This document shows, in pieces, positions 35,101-44,161 of a stretch of 64,000 bases of DNA. The position numbers and the translations under genes are program-made. The DNA lies in NCBI GenBank assembly GCA_002345965.1, contig DDTF01000045.1, positions 1-64,000 on the forward strand, given 5' to 3'. Source of the DNA: Flammeovirgaceae bacterium UBA2371. Lineage in GTDB: Bacteria > Bacteroidota > Bacteroidia > Cytophagales > Cyclobacteriaceae. Numbering within the stretch: position 1 is the stretch's first letter; each line of letters begins with the position of its first letter. Below the pieces are notes generated by a model. The model saw only the letters and a program-made list of their open reading frames with translations. It was not told the DNA's origin and searched no databases.

Positions 35101-36088
35101 TAATCTCTGTAGGGAGAATACCTGCATGCTTTTTTAACAATGTCCGAAGCTGATTGGTGCTTTGCAAACCGCATGATCGGGCTACCTGCTCCACCTTCTG
35201 GTTTTCCTGTAGCAGATGCAGCGCATGAGACACACGTAACTTTTCAACGTACTGACCAATGGTGATTCCCGTGGTGTCCTTGAACAATCGCGTCAGGTTT
35301 CTGGGGCTGGTGTGTACCATTTCGGAAAGGAAATCTGCTGTCACCTTTTTATTTAGGTTTTGTATTAGCCATTCCTGCACTTTGTGAATTCGATCTTCCA
35401 AATGATTTCGATACTGAAGAAATATACTCAATTGCGGATCCTCAGCACCCCTGCGCAGGTAAATGACTATTTCTCTTGCGATCGCAGCTGAAAATCTACT
35501 ACCATACATTTGCCCTAAAAGGAAAAGCGAAAGATCGATTCCCGATGATACCCCTGCACTTGAATATAGCAGGCCATCCTGCACGAATAGCCGATTCTGT
35601 AGGACTTGAATGCCAGGAAACGTTTGCTGCATTAGTTCTTGAAATTTCCAATGAGTAGTAGCCTGATGACCTTCCATTACTCCTGACCAAGCAACAATAA
35701 ATGCACCCGTGCAAACTGAACATATTTTTACTCCGATTTTCTGTTGGGCACGAAGCCATCGCAAAAAATTATCGATCTCTTTAAGAAAAGGCGCGCTCAC
35801 CAGCAAGTGAGATTCAAGACCAGGAATAAAAATAATGTCATCCTTTTTTAATGTAAGCTTCTCAAAGTCTTCCAAGGCTGCGAATGATAGCCCACCTGAA
35901 CTGGTCTCTACAGATACGTTTTTATGAAGCGATACATAGTGTAATTCAAGCGGGGCTCCACCATCCGCGGCCTCGTAGAAAACATGAGCAGGTCCAGTGA
36001 TATCTAAAAGATGGACACTAGGAGGGATAACGAAAACAGTAGTAACTGGCGAGTGGTGTGAAAAATCAAATTCCGATGACTTATTCAT
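35093..36088 (-). CDS. GlxA-type transcriptional regulator (DJ-1/PfpI plus AraC domain)
   Basis: Protein of 331 residues: an N-terminal DJ-1/PfpI-like domain (about 15-205, elbow ICSVCTGAF with Cys near 126) and a C-terminal AraC-type DNA-binding domain (about 230-331; VTADFLSEMVHTSPRNLTRLFKDTTGITIGQYVEKLR, then VARSCGLQSTNQLRTLLKK). Such proteins activate or repress catabolic operons; the ligand is unknown. I chose the ATG at 36088 because the longer reading starts with TTG. Likely partner of the exported DJ-1 gene next to it. Confidence 0.9.
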   Translation of the reverse strand: MNKSSEFDFSHHSPVTTVFVIPPSVHLLDITGPAHVFYEAADGGAPLELHYVSLHKNVSVETSSGGLSFAALEDFEKLTLKKDDIIFIPGLESHLLVSAPFLKEIDNFLRWLRAQQKIGVKICSVCTGAFIVAWSGVMEGHQATTHWKFQELMQQTFPGIQVLQNRLFVQDGLLYSSAGVSSGIDLSLFLLGQMYGSRFSAAIAREIVIYLRRGAEDPQLSIFLQYRNHLEDRIHKVQEWLIQNLNKKVTADFLSEMVHTSPRNLTRLFKDTTGITIGQYVEKLRVSHALHLLQENQKVEQVARSCGLQSTNQLRTLLKKHAGILPTEIMS

Positions 36089-36164
36089 AGTATTGCGTAC
36101 CAAGGCGCAACGCCATTGTACAAGGTATTTTACGTACTGGAATCAACTTTCGTTGCGGTCAGCT

Positions 36165-36950
36165 TCAATCCCGCCCCTTCAATGAAAGCGCATTGAAATA
36201 GGCAGGGGAAGATAATAATCTGCTGCCGTACCAACTAAAATACTGCCCATCAACAAGGGTAAATTTTGCGTTGGGGAGAAGCGCTCTTAGTTCATCCATA
36301 TGTTTTTCCTGAAATGGGAAGGGTTCAGAAGAAAAAAATAATTGGTCGGGATTAAGATGTTGTATTTGTTCCAGGGTTAATTCAGGATAGCGCTGCACAC
36401 CATCGAGCACGTTGGTAAGCCCCATTGTTTTCAGCATCGTGTCTATGAAAGTATTTGACCCTGCGCCCATCCAGGGATTTTTCCAGATCAAATAGAGCAC
36501 TCGGGCATTTTGATTTTTGACGCTCCTGAAATTTGCTGAAATCTGATTTGCAATCGCTACACTTCTTTCATTTCGACCCACAATTTCACCCACTGCTTTA
36601 ATCATCCAAAGGGCATCATCAAGTGTGACTACATCACTCATCCACACCGGGTACTTCTGTTGTAATATTTCAATGGCCGACTTGTCATTTTCTTCCTTAT
36701 TGCCAATTATCAAATCCGGCAGAAGTGATTCAATCCGTGAAAAATCAATATTTTTTGTTCCTCCAACTTTAGGTTTAGAATTATACCAATTCTCAGGGTG
36801 TTCGCAGAATTTGGTAATGCCCACTACCTCCTCATTCAAACCTAAATCATACAGCAGCTCTGTTTGGGAAGGCACCAAGGAAATAATGCGCTGAGGTGGG
36901 TAGTGGAGTTTTACCTCACGCCCCATTTGATCAATTGTAATTTTTATCAC
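36165..36950 (-). CDS. BtuF/FepB-like helical-backbone metal receptor without signal peptide
   Basis: Protein of 261 residues with the periplasmic-binding fold of cobalamin/siderophore receptors: PQRIISLVPSQTELLYDLGL, VVGITKFCEHPENWY, GGTKNIDFSRIESLLPDLIIG and the C-terminal LNPDQLFFSSEPFPF. It begins directly with the folded domain (GTG, VIKITIDQMGR) and has no signal peptide or lipobox, so it seems cytoplasmic. No ABC permease or ATPase is near. Ligand unknown. Confidence 0.8.
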   Translation of the reverse strand: MIKITIDQMGREVKLHYPPQRIISLVPSQTELLYDLGLNEEVVGITKFCEHPENWYNSKPKVGGTKNIDFSRIESLLPDLIIGNKEENDKSAIEILQQKYPVWMSDVVTLDDALWMIKAVGEIVGRNERSVAIANQISANFRSVKNQNARVLYLIWKNPWMGAGSNTFIDTMLKTMGLTNVLDGVQRYPELTLEQIQHLNPDQLFFSSEPFPFQEKHMDELRALLPNAKFTLVDGQYFSWYGSRLLSSPAYFNALSLKGRD

Positions 36951-36960
36951 TATCTAAAAA

Positions 36961-36989
36961 TAAAAAAGGCTTCTGATAAATCAGAAGCC
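36961..36989 (-). terminator. Intrinsic terminator after the M42 peptidase gene
   Basis: Perfect 9-bp stem GGCTTCTGA/TCAGAAGCC (36968-36976, 36981-36989) with a 4-base loop; on the minus strand it is followed by a run of six T. Separates the M42 gene from the BtuF-like gene. Confidence 0.88.
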
Positions 36990-37009
36990 CTAGTGTGTGA
37001 TGTAGTATC

Positions 37010-38080
37010 TTATTTGATGTATCTGTAATCCTCACCTGGTTTAAGGTTCAGTAGTACTTCATGAATCAACTTGATTACATTTTCTACATCATCCTTATGC
37101 ACCGTTTCAACTGTAGTGTGCATGTACTTTAAAGGCAAAGAAATCAATGCCGAAGCTACTCCTTCTGCCGAATAGGCAAATGAATCGGTATCCGTTCCTG
37201 TAGATCGTGAAACTGCCTGCCGCTGAAATGGTATCTTTTTCTTCTCTGCTGTTTTAATAATTGCTTTTAGCACATTGTTTTGGACTGCAGGACCATAACA
37301 CAACACAGGCCCACTTCCGCATTTTTGATGGCCACTTTCTTTTTTGTTGTACATCGGTGAGCAGGTATCATGTGTTACATCAGTACAAATAGCCAAATCT
37401 GGTTTTAATCTTCTCGAAATCATCTCAGCACCTCGAAGACCAATTTCTTCCTGCACGGAATTCACAACATACAAACAGAAAGGAAGTTTGGCTTTGCTTT
37501 CACTTAATCTGCGCGCCACCTCCGCTATCATAAATCCTCCCATGCGATTGTCTAATGCACGCCCCACCAAATAATTTTTATTCATCTCCATCAACTCATC
37601 TTCAAAGGTGATCACACAACCTACGTGCACTCCCATTGCCTCCACTTCCTTTTTGGATTCGCAGCCGATGTCAATAAAAATATTTTTTAAAGTTGGCGCT
37701 TCTTCTTTTGCATTGTCACGCACATGAATAGCAGGCCATCCAAATACACCTTTTACAATACCCTTTTCTGTGTGAATGTTTACCCGCATGGATGGAGCAA
37801 TTTGATGATCCGATCCGCCATTTCTTCTTACATAAATGTATCCTTCCTCCGTGATGTAATTAACAAACCAGGAAATCTCGTCTGCATGCGCTTCAATAAC
37901 AACTTTGTACTTTCCTTTCGGATTAATAACCCCTACTGCTGTTCCATAAACATCCACCATGTACTCATCGGTATAGGGTTTAATGTAATCCAGCCAAATT
38001 TGTTGTCCAGTATGCTCAAAGCCTGTAGGTGAAGCATTGTTTAAATAGTCAAATAGAAATTTTTTACTCTTCTTGTCCAT
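37010..38080 (-). CDS. M42 family metallopeptidase (glutamyl aminopeptidase-like)
   Basis: Cytoplasmic aminopeptidase of 356 residues with two metal ions. Metal and catalytic motifs are visible: IEAHADEISWF (His/Asp), GRALDNRMGG, VQEEIGLRGA with the catalytic Glu pair, CTDVTHD and the final LPLKYMHTTVE with the last His ligand. Members form large tetrahedral particles that trim peptides. Follows the carboxylase gene by 19 bp and is terminated by the hairpin downstream. Confidence 0.93.
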   Translation of the reverse strand: MDKKSKKFLFDYLNNASPTGFEHTGQQIWLDYIKPYTDEYMVDVYGTAVGVINPKGKYKVVIEAHADEISWFVNYITEEGYIYVRRNGGSDHQIAPSMRVNIHTEKGIVKGVFGWPAIHVRDNAKEEAPTLKNIFIDIGCESKKEVEAMGVHVGCVITFEDELMEMNKNYLVGRALDNRMGGFMIAEVARRLSESKAKLPFCLYVVNSVQEEIGLRGAEMISRRLKPDLAICTDVTHDTCSPMYNKKESGHQKCGSGPVLCYGPAVQNNVLKAIIKTAEKKKIPFQRQAVSRSTGTDTDSFAYSAEGVASALISLPLKYMHTTVETVHKDDVENVIKLIHEVLLNLKPGEDYRYIK

Positions 38081-38099
38081 AATAAAAAGTTATTAATAG

Positions 38100-39671
38100 T
38101 TACAACGGAATGTTTCCGTGTTTCTTCTTAGGTAATTTAGCGACTTTATTTTCTAACATCTTGAATGCACGAATCAGTTTTTCACGGGTCTGATCGGGAT
38201 AGATTACTTCATCAATGTATCCTCTGTGCGCTGCTCTGTAGGGATTTGCAAATTTCCTTGTATACTCTTCTACCTTCTCATTCAGTTTTGCTTCTGGATT
38301 TTCAGCCTCTGCGATTTCACGCTTAAAAATTATTTCAGCAGCACCTTTGGCGCCCATTACCGCAATCTCTGCAGTTGGCCAGGCGTAGTTGAGATCTGCC
38401 CCGATGTGTTTAGAATTCATCACATCGTATGCACCTCCATATGCTTTGCGGGTAATCACAGTAACCCTCGGCACAGTTGCCTCAGAAAACGCATACAACA
38501 GCTTTGCACCGTTAGTAATTATTGCATTCCACTCCTGATCAGTCCCCGGTAAAAAACCAGGTACATCTTCCAACACCAACAAAGGAATATTAAAACAATC
38601 GCAAAAGCGTACAAACCTGGCACCTTTTACACTGGAATCAATGTCCAGTACTCCAGCCAGTGAAGCAGGCTGGTTTCCTACAATTCCAATACTCCTTCCC
38701 GCAATACGCGCAAAACCTACTACAATATTTTCCGCAAAATTTTTGTGTGCTTCAAAAAAGCTATCAGTATCAACTATGCCCTCAATCACTTCACGCATAT
38801 CGTAAGGTTGATTTGGGTTATCAGGTATAATACTATTTAACTTTTCTCTCGCTTCATCGGAGGGAGTGTAATCCAATCGCGGAGCCTCCTCCTCACAATT
38901 CTGAGGCATGTAACTCAGTAATTGTTTGATTTGATTAATACATTCCATTTCATTGGCAGCCGCAAAATGTGTAACACCACTTTTAGTACTGTGTGCACTA
39001 GCTCCACCCAATTCCTCCGCTGTTACATTTTCATGTGTTACCGTTTTAACCACATTGGGACCCGTAACAAACATGAAAGAGGTGTTTTCTACCATGAAAA
39101 TAAAATCAGTCATGGCTGGAGAATAAACAGCCCCTCCTGCACATGGGCCCATGATAGCCGAGATCTGAGGAATTACCCCTGAGGCCATCACATTACGATA
39201 AAAAATATCTGCATACCCGCCCAAGGAAACTACACCTTCCTGAATGCGTGCGCCTCCTGAATCATTAAGTCCAATCAACGGAGCTCCATTTTGCATGGCC
39301 AGCTCCATTACCTTCACTATTTTTTCAGCATGAGTTTCTGACAAGGACCCTCCGAAAACAGTAAAATCCTGTGAGAAAACATAAACCAATCTTCCGTTGA
39401 TCGTTCCATATCCGGTAACTACTCCATCACCTAAATAATACTCTTTGTCAAGTCCGAAATCTTTGGAACGGTGCATCACAAATTTTCCCAGCTCCTCAAA
39501 AGAATCTTCATCCAATAAGAGATGGATGCGTTCCCTGGCTGTCAATTTGTTTCTGGCGTGCTGTTGCTCAATCCGTTTTTCTCCGCCACCCAGAAGCGAT
39601 TCCTGGTTTTTTCGGTTCAGTTCATCAAATTTTTTACTGAGTATCTCTGAGTCTAGTTTTCGCTTCGTCAT
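38100..39671 (-). CDS. Acyl-CoA carboxylase beta subunit, propionyl-CoA type
   Basis: Carboxyltransferase of 523 residues resembling propionyl-CoA carboxylase beta: RERIHLLLDEDSFEELGKFV, FTVFGGSLSETHAEKIVKVM, LIGLNDSGGARIQEGV, IMGPCAGGAVYSPAMTDFI and EDVPGFLPGTDQE. It makes methylmalonyl-CoA from propionyl-CoA in odd-chain and branched-chain breakdown. The biotin-carrying alpha subunit is not in the window. It is clearly distinct from the methylcrotonoyl-type subunit at 18.5-20.2 kb. Upstream of the M42 gene in one unit. Confidence 0.92.
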   Translation of the reverse strand: MTKRKLDSEILSKKFDELNRKNQESLLGGGEKRIEQQHARNKLTARERIHLLLDEDSFEELGKFVMHRSKDFGLDKEYYLGDGVVTGYGTINGRLVYVFSQDFTVFGGSLSETHAEKIVKVMELAMQNGAPLIGLNDSGGARIQEGVVSLGGYADIFYRNVMASGVIPQISAIMGPCAGGAVYSPAMTDFIFMVENTSFMFVTGPNVVKTVTHENVTAEELGGASAHSTKSGVTHFAAANEMECINQIKQLLSYMPQNCEEEAPRLDYTPSDEAREKLNSIIPDNPNQPYDMREVIEGIVDTDSFFEAHKNFAENIVVGFARIAGRSIGIVGNQPASLAGVLDIDSSVKGARFVRFCDCFNIPLLVLEDVPGFLPGTDQEWNAIITNGAKLLYAFSEATVPRVTVITRKAYGGAYDVMNSKHIGADLNYAWPTAEIAVMGAKGAAEIIFKREIAEAENPEAKLNEKVEEYTRKFANPYRAAHRGYIDEVIYPDQTREKLIRAFKMLENKVAKLPKKKHGNIPL

Positions 39672-39719
39672 TTATCGTTGAATTTGAAATAGGAATACTT
39701 TCGAAATATAGGCAAAACA

Positions 39720-39727
39720 CAAAAGTA
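39720..39727 (-). promoter_or_regulatory. Candidate -7 box TACTTTTG for the propionyl-CoA carboxylase-type gene
   Basis: Exact TAnnTTTG match on the minus strand, 48 bases before the ATG. No TTG at the ideal distance; a second 7-of-8 box (TATATTTC) lies closer to the gene. Confidence 0.4.
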
Positions 39728-39777
39728 CCCCAATTCCATTAAAATTCTCCATAAAAAGGAGCAGTGACGATTTATTG

Positions 39778-39785
39778 TATATTTG
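39778..39785 (+). promoter_or_regulatory. Candidate -7 box TATATTTG for the Ppx/GppA gene
   Basis: Exact TAnnTTTG match ending 10 bases before the ATG at 39796, implying a very short leader. The -33 TTG is not evident. Confidence 0.4.
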
Positions 39786-39795
39786 GCCCCTTATA

Positions 39796-40752
39796 ATGGA
39801 AAGCAGAATAGCCATAGTTGATTTAGGTACTAACACTTTTCATCTGCTGATTGTAGATATCGAACAGGGTGTTTATCGTCTGGTACACCGTGAGCGCCAA
39901 GCAGTGAAATTAGGGGAGAAAGGGATAAACAAAGGTGTGATCACCGTTGAGGCTTTGCAAAGAGCCTTAAATACCTTATCCGGTTTTAGTGCGTCCATTC
40001 ACCAAATGAAAGCCCAAAAAGTATTTGCCTATGGTACAAGCGCACTCCGAAATGCCAGTAACCAGACTTACGTAATTGAAAAAATAAAGACAACTACAGG
40101 CATAGAGGTAAAAATAATATCGGGCGATGAAGAAGCTCGTTTGATTTATCTGGGGGTGCGATCTGCCATCCCATTGGGTAAGGAAAAATCTTTGGTGGTA
40201 GATATTGGTGGCGGAAGTGTAGAATTCATCATTGGTAATGAAAGTGAGATTTTTTGGAAACAAAGTTTTGAAATAGGTGCACAACGTCTGCTGGAAGAGT
40301 ATCACAAACATGATCCGATAAGATCCGAAGACCTGAAAGCGCTCAATGAGCATTTTGACATTGACCTTAAAAACCTTTTGTCCGCATTAGCCCTTCATAA
40401 GCCAAAAACATTGGTAGGATCGTCCGGAACTTTTGACACACTTAGTGATATCTACTGCATCCGGGAAGGCATTGACAAAAATCCCGGAGCCCCGGAAACT
40501 CCACTTTCTTTTTCTGGCTTTCATGAAATTTATAAAATGCTGGTAAGTAGAGATCGTGCAACCCGAATGCAAATACCTGGCATGATCGAATTGAGGGTGG
40601 ATATGATTGTAGTAGCTTGCAGTTTGATTGATTACATCATTAGCCATTATACCTTTAAAGATATTCGTGTTTCCAGCTATGCATTAAAGGAAGGAGTATT
40701 ATCTGATATAATGGAGGCCAACTACCAACGCAGCCGGCCTCCTATTATTTAG
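39796..40752 (+). CDS. Ppx/GppA phosphatase family protein
   Basis: Protein of 318 residues in the actin-like ATPase fold. Motifs: IAIVDLGTNTFHLLIVD (phosphate 1), FAYGTSALRNASNQ, IISGDEEARLIYLGV and LVVDIGGGSVEFIIG (phosphate 2). Family members hydrolyse polyphosphate or pppGpp; this shorter, two-domain form cannot be assigned to either from sequence. I start at the ATG at 39796, since the eight-residue longer reading overlaps the promoter box. Ends 2 bp from the convergent MuiA gene. Confidence 0.93.
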   Translation: MESRIAIVDLGTNTFHLLIVDIEQGVYRLVHRERQAVKLGEKGINKGVITVEALQRALNTLSGFSASIHQMKAQKVFAYGTSALRNASNQTYVIEKIKTTTGIEVKIISGDEEARLIYLGVRSAIPLGKEKSLVVDIGGGSVEFIIGNESEIFWKQSFEIGAQRLLEEYHKHDPIRSEDLKALNEHFDIDLKNLLSALALHKPKTLVGSSGTFDTLSDIYCIREGIDKNPGAPETPLSFSGFHEIYKMLVSRDRATRMQIPGMIELRVDMIVVACSLIDYIISHYTFKDIRVSSYALKEGVLSDIMEANYQRSRPPII

Positions 40753-40754
40753 TT

Positions 40755-42368
40755 TTATAAACCTGTGATTTGTTTGTCTTTCGGATATTTAACTTCGTAT
40801 CGGTAGGTAACCTTTTTAGTTTCATTAGGTTGAATCACCAACTGCCATGTAAGCTTGCCCGATACGGGGTCAAACTTGGCTCCACCCGTGTTGAGTGCGG
40901 TTACCTCTATATCTTTATTCTTTGATACTGGCAATTGATCTTCCACTGAAATTGTAATTGCTTCTGTTTTGCTGTTACGCACGGAAATTTCCCAACTACG
41001 TTCCTCCTTTTGATTGGTCCCAATCAATTTCTTCGAGGTAAGGTCCTTTAACTCCTCGCGCTTTACAACAATTCTTTTGTCCCTTCCTAATGATATGGCA
41101 AGTGTATCTTTTATTGAATTGGGGTCAATGAAAGTTTTCCCGACAAATGTACCTTCAAAGAATAAGTTGGCTTCTCCTGGCAACAAGCTCAAACCTTCCC
41201 ATCCAGTTGCTTTCGCAATCAAAAAGGCATCACCTTCCAGTTTGGGCACAACAGAGTAGGCATACATAGCTTTTATTTCATTAGTCTGAATGTCCACCAA
41301 AGTAGGCTTAGATGAAGATTCCACTGTGTAAGGAAGAGAGATTTCAAATTCTGTATTTAGTGAGGTTTGCACCGTGCTTACAAATTCCGCCATTGACTGT
41401 GCTGGTAGATCCGCTACTACCTCCATCTCTGCCATTTCATCTTGTGCTTTCATAGCAGGCGCACTTCTACCAAGGTCTTTTTTACTGTATTGCCTGTATA
41501 CCACAGGATTATAAAAATCGAGGTACCAAGGGTAAAGCTCTGGCTTGAGTCCACTTTGATTAGGATTCGCAGTTGAAAGTTTGAGTTTTACGTTTTTCCA
41601 TTCTTCTCCCGTTCTCTGAAACACATTGGCTTTGTAGTTCAGCTGTACCGGTGACTTTGTGTTGATTGCACGCAAGTCATATACTGGATACCAACCCGCA
41701 TTGTTGACAACATAATTTACCTCAAGGACAGCAGCAACAGCGGCCGTAGTTGAAACACTTATTACAATTTCACTTGTGTTTCTACTGTATAATTCATTCT
41801 CAGTATTGATTTGCCTTTGAAGCCGAACAATATGCTCATTGATTCCTTTGATCTTATCATCCTGCTTCATCTTATTATTTAGAATATCTCCCAATCTTGA
41901 ACGATAAAAATCAGCCATTGACTTCAGTTCTGCCACAGTAAGGTTCTGATTGGCTCCACCAATCTTCTGATTGCTTAAAAGCATTTGTTCTTCTTTGTTC
42001 AATATCTCTTTTTGGCTTTGCTCCAAACTCAAATTTTTCTGATAAACAGCCAGGGAGTCTTTAAGCATTTTTAACTTCGGAGAAACATTAAACTCACTTA
42101 AGTAATTTTGTTGATGGCGAATGCCCAATAGGATAAAGTTACCCTTACCGGCCACTTGTATGCTCGAAGGATCCAGCTGAGAAGTGAGTCCCGTGAGTAT
42201 AAGGTCCATCTTCCCAGTCTCCAGCCTAGTTTTTACTTCTCTTGTTACCTGCGCCTTGTTTAGAAAGACCGTAACATTCGTAATTTTGGAGTCAATTGAC
42301 TTCTCTGTCTGACCAAAGGTGATAAAAAAACCAAAAATCAGGGTTATCATTAAATTTGTCCTCTTCAT
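40755..42368 (-). CDS. MuiA-family protein (DUF4139/DUF4140)
   Basis: Exported protein of 537 residues with a signal peptide ending FFITFGQ. An N-terminal DUF4140 domain (IDSKITNVTVFLNKAQVTREVKTRL) is followed by a coiled-coil region (about 95-200) and the C-terminal DUF4139 domain (VNNAGWYPVYDLRA; LTWQLVIQPNETKKVTYRYEVKYPKDK). The family is named for mucoidy inhibition in Pseudomonas; its molecular function is unknown. A single gene, convergent with Ppx/GppA. Confidence 0.9.
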   Translation of the reverse strand: MKRTNLMITLIFGFFITFGQTEKSIDSKITNVTVFLNKAQVTREVKTRLETGKMDLILTGLTSQLDPSSIQVAGKGNFILLGIRHQQNYLSEFNVSPKLKMLKDSLAVYQKNLSLEQSQKEILNKEEQMLLSNQKIGGANQNLTVAELKSMADFYRSRLGDILNNKMKQDDKIKGINEHIVRLQRQINTENELYSRNTSEIVISVSTTAAVAAVLEVNYVVNNAGWYPVYDLRAINTKSPVQLNYKANVFQRTGEEWKNVKLKLSTANPNQSGLKPELYPWYLDFYNPVVYRQYSKKDLGRSAPAMKAQDEMAEMEVVADLPAQSMAEFVSTVQTSLNTEFEISLPYTVESSSKPTLVDIQTNEIKAMYAYSVVPKLEGDAFLIAKATGWEGLSLLPGEANLFFEGTFVGKTFIDPNSIKDTLAISLGRDKRIVVKREELKDLTSKKLIGTNQKEERSWEISVRNSKTEAITISVEDQLPVSKNKDIEVTALNTGGAKFDPVSGKLTWQLVIQPNETKKVTYRYEVKYPKDKQITGL

Positions 42369-42496
42369 ATCATCTAGTGTTGTTTGTCAGTGAGATGCAA
42401 TCACGATTCAATTTCCATAAATCGAACGAAAATATTTACAATTAGATACTACGGAGTGCAAAAACATTGAATTTAGACTCCAAAATCACTTCTAAC

Positions 42497-43573
42497 ATGG
42501 ATAATACATACACCGAAAAGCAGTTGAGAGATTTTGCTTACAGAATATTCCGTAAGATGGGCTGTATTGAACCCGATGCGCAACTTGCAGCCGATGTGCT
42601 CCTTCGCGCTGATCTGCGCGGAGTGGACTCACACGGGGTAGCCCGACTCAGCGGATATGTACGGTTATGGGAAGCTGAGCGAATTAATGCGAAGCCTGCC
42701 ATTAAAATTATTCATGAAACACCGAGTACAGCGGTAGTAGATGGTGATAAAGGACTTGGCCTTGTGGTAGCACCCCACGCTATGAACATTGCTATTGAAA
42801 AAGCTCATAAATGCGGGACAGGGTGGGTTGCCGTAAAAAACTCCAACCACTTTGGCATTGCGGGTTATCATTCCATGATGGCATTGCCACACAACATGAT
42901 TGGTCTGTCCATGACCAATGCAAGTCCACTGGTAGCTCCCACTTTTTCAACAGAACGGTTGCTAGGCACTAATCCCATCTGTGTGGCTATACCTGCTGGT
43001 AAGCAACCTCCTTTTGTAGCTGACTTCGCTACTACCACCGCTGCCAATGGGAAACTTGAAATTTTGCAGCGCAAAAATGAAGAGGCTCCTCTTGGATGGG
43101 TACAAACGAAAGAGGGCAAGAGTACCACCAACGCTCATGGGGTGAAAGAGGGTGGTGCGTTGATTCCCTTGGGAAGTGACCGCGAGCATGGAAGTCACAA
43201 AGGATATAGTCTAGGTGCGTGGGTAGATATTTTTTCGGGAGTGCTCTCAGGTGCCAACTATGGTCCATGGGTACCTCCCTTTGTTAGCTTTTTGGCTCCA
43301 CCAGCCGACCCGGTAGGTGAAGGTATTGGTCATTTTGTAGGGGCAATGCGTGTAGACGCTTTCCGGTCAGTTGAAGATTTTAAACACCATATGGACAATT
43401 GGATAAGTCGTTTTAGGAAAGCCAAAACCGTTGCTGGCCAACCGGGAGTAGTAATTCCCGGAGACCCTGAACGTGAGCAGGAAAAGATTAGGGCCAAAGA
43501 AGGTATTCCTTTAAATGGAAAAGTAGTGGAAGACCTGCAAGAGATCGCAAAAAAAATGCAAGTACCGTTCTAG
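42497..43573 (+). CDS. Ldh family oxidoreductase (malate/L-lactate dehydrogenase type)
   Basis: NAD(P)-dependent 2-hydroxyacid dehydrogenase of 358 residues of the YbiC/MDH2 family. Recognisable are DLRGVDSHGVARLSGYV, VAVKNSNHFGIAGYHSMMA with catalytic His, LLGTNPICVAIPA and EHGSHKGYSLGAWVDIFSGVLSGA. Substrate unspecified (malate, lactate or ureidoglycolate in relatives). The ATG at 42497 fits the conserved start; a TTG ten codons upstream is possible. Confidence 0.93.
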   Translation: MDNTYTEKQLRDFAYRIFRKMGCIEPDAQLAADVLLRADLRGVDSHGVARLSGYVRLWEAERINAKPAIKIIHETPSTAVVDGDKGLGLVVAPHAMNIAIEKAHKCGTGWVAVKNSNHFGIAGYHSMMALPHNMIGLSMTNASPLVAPTFSTERLLGTNPICVAIPAGKQPPFVADFATTTAANGKLEILQRKNEEAPLGWVQTKEGKSTTNAHGVKEGGALIPLGSDREHGSHKGYSLGAWVDIFSGVLSGANYGPWVPPFVSFLAPPADPVGEGIGHFVGAMRVDAFRSVEDFKHHMDNWISRFRKAKTVAGQPGVVIPGDPEREQEKIRAKEGIPLNGKVVEDLQEIAKKMQVPF

Positions 43574-43577
43574 CAAT

Positions 43578-44156
43578 CTAGAAGTTCAAAAAACCAAGAT
43601 TGGCTCCCACCCTGAAGATATATGGACTAGGATAGGCACTTGGATCACTTGGATTGGATTGTTGCCTGTAGGAGAAATTATAAAGGCCAATAACGTAAAA
43701 ACTGGAACGCTTGCCCAAAGGAAAAACATAACCAGCACCCCCCAGAAAACTGTCAAATGACTTACGGAAAGTAGTGGTTACCCCTGTTGGGAATTCATAA
43801 TTCAAATGTTCATACTCTGTATGCAGGAATAGCTCAGGGATAATATAGAACCGTGCAAAAACACTGACGCCATAATCATTCAGTTTTACGTTGGGGTTAA
43901 CCAGTTTATAATTCGTATAGCGATACATGATGCCAATGCCTGGCGTAAATCGGGTGGTTACTCTGTATCCAACAATAGGCGATACAGAGATAAAATCTTG
44001 GGTGGTATTAAAACCTAGTCCCATTCCCCCACCAGTATAAATTCTTTCTTTCCAATCAACCCCCTTCATGCTTTCATCCCCAAAGCCATTACTGCGCTGT
44101 GACCATGCGCTTGAACAAATTATTGATGAAAGAAGAATTAATAAAAACCGCTTCAT
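43578..44156 (-). CDS. Exported outer-membrane beta-barrel-like protein
   Basis: Protein of 192 residues with a signal peptide (LLILLSSIICSSAWSQ) and alternating strands with aromatic residues (GYRVTTRFTPGIGIMYRYTNYK, VSVFARFYIIPELFLHTEYEHL) ending in a Phe-rich C-terminal strand (FRVGANLGFLNF), typical of small outer-membrane barrels. No specific family recognised. Convergent with the Ldh gene, 5 bp before the DivIC-like gene's end. Confidence 0.75.
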   Translation of the reverse strand: MKRFLLILLSSIICSSAWSQRSNGFGDESMKGVDWKERIYTGGGMGLGFNTTQDFISVSPIVGYRVTTRFTPGIGIMYRYTNYKLVNPNVKLNDYGVSVFARFYIIPELFLHTEYEHLNYEFPTGVTTTFRKSFDSFLGGAGYVFPLGKRSSFYVIGLYNFSYRQQSNPSDPSAYPSPYIFRVGANLGFLNF

Positions 44157-44161
44157 GGGTA

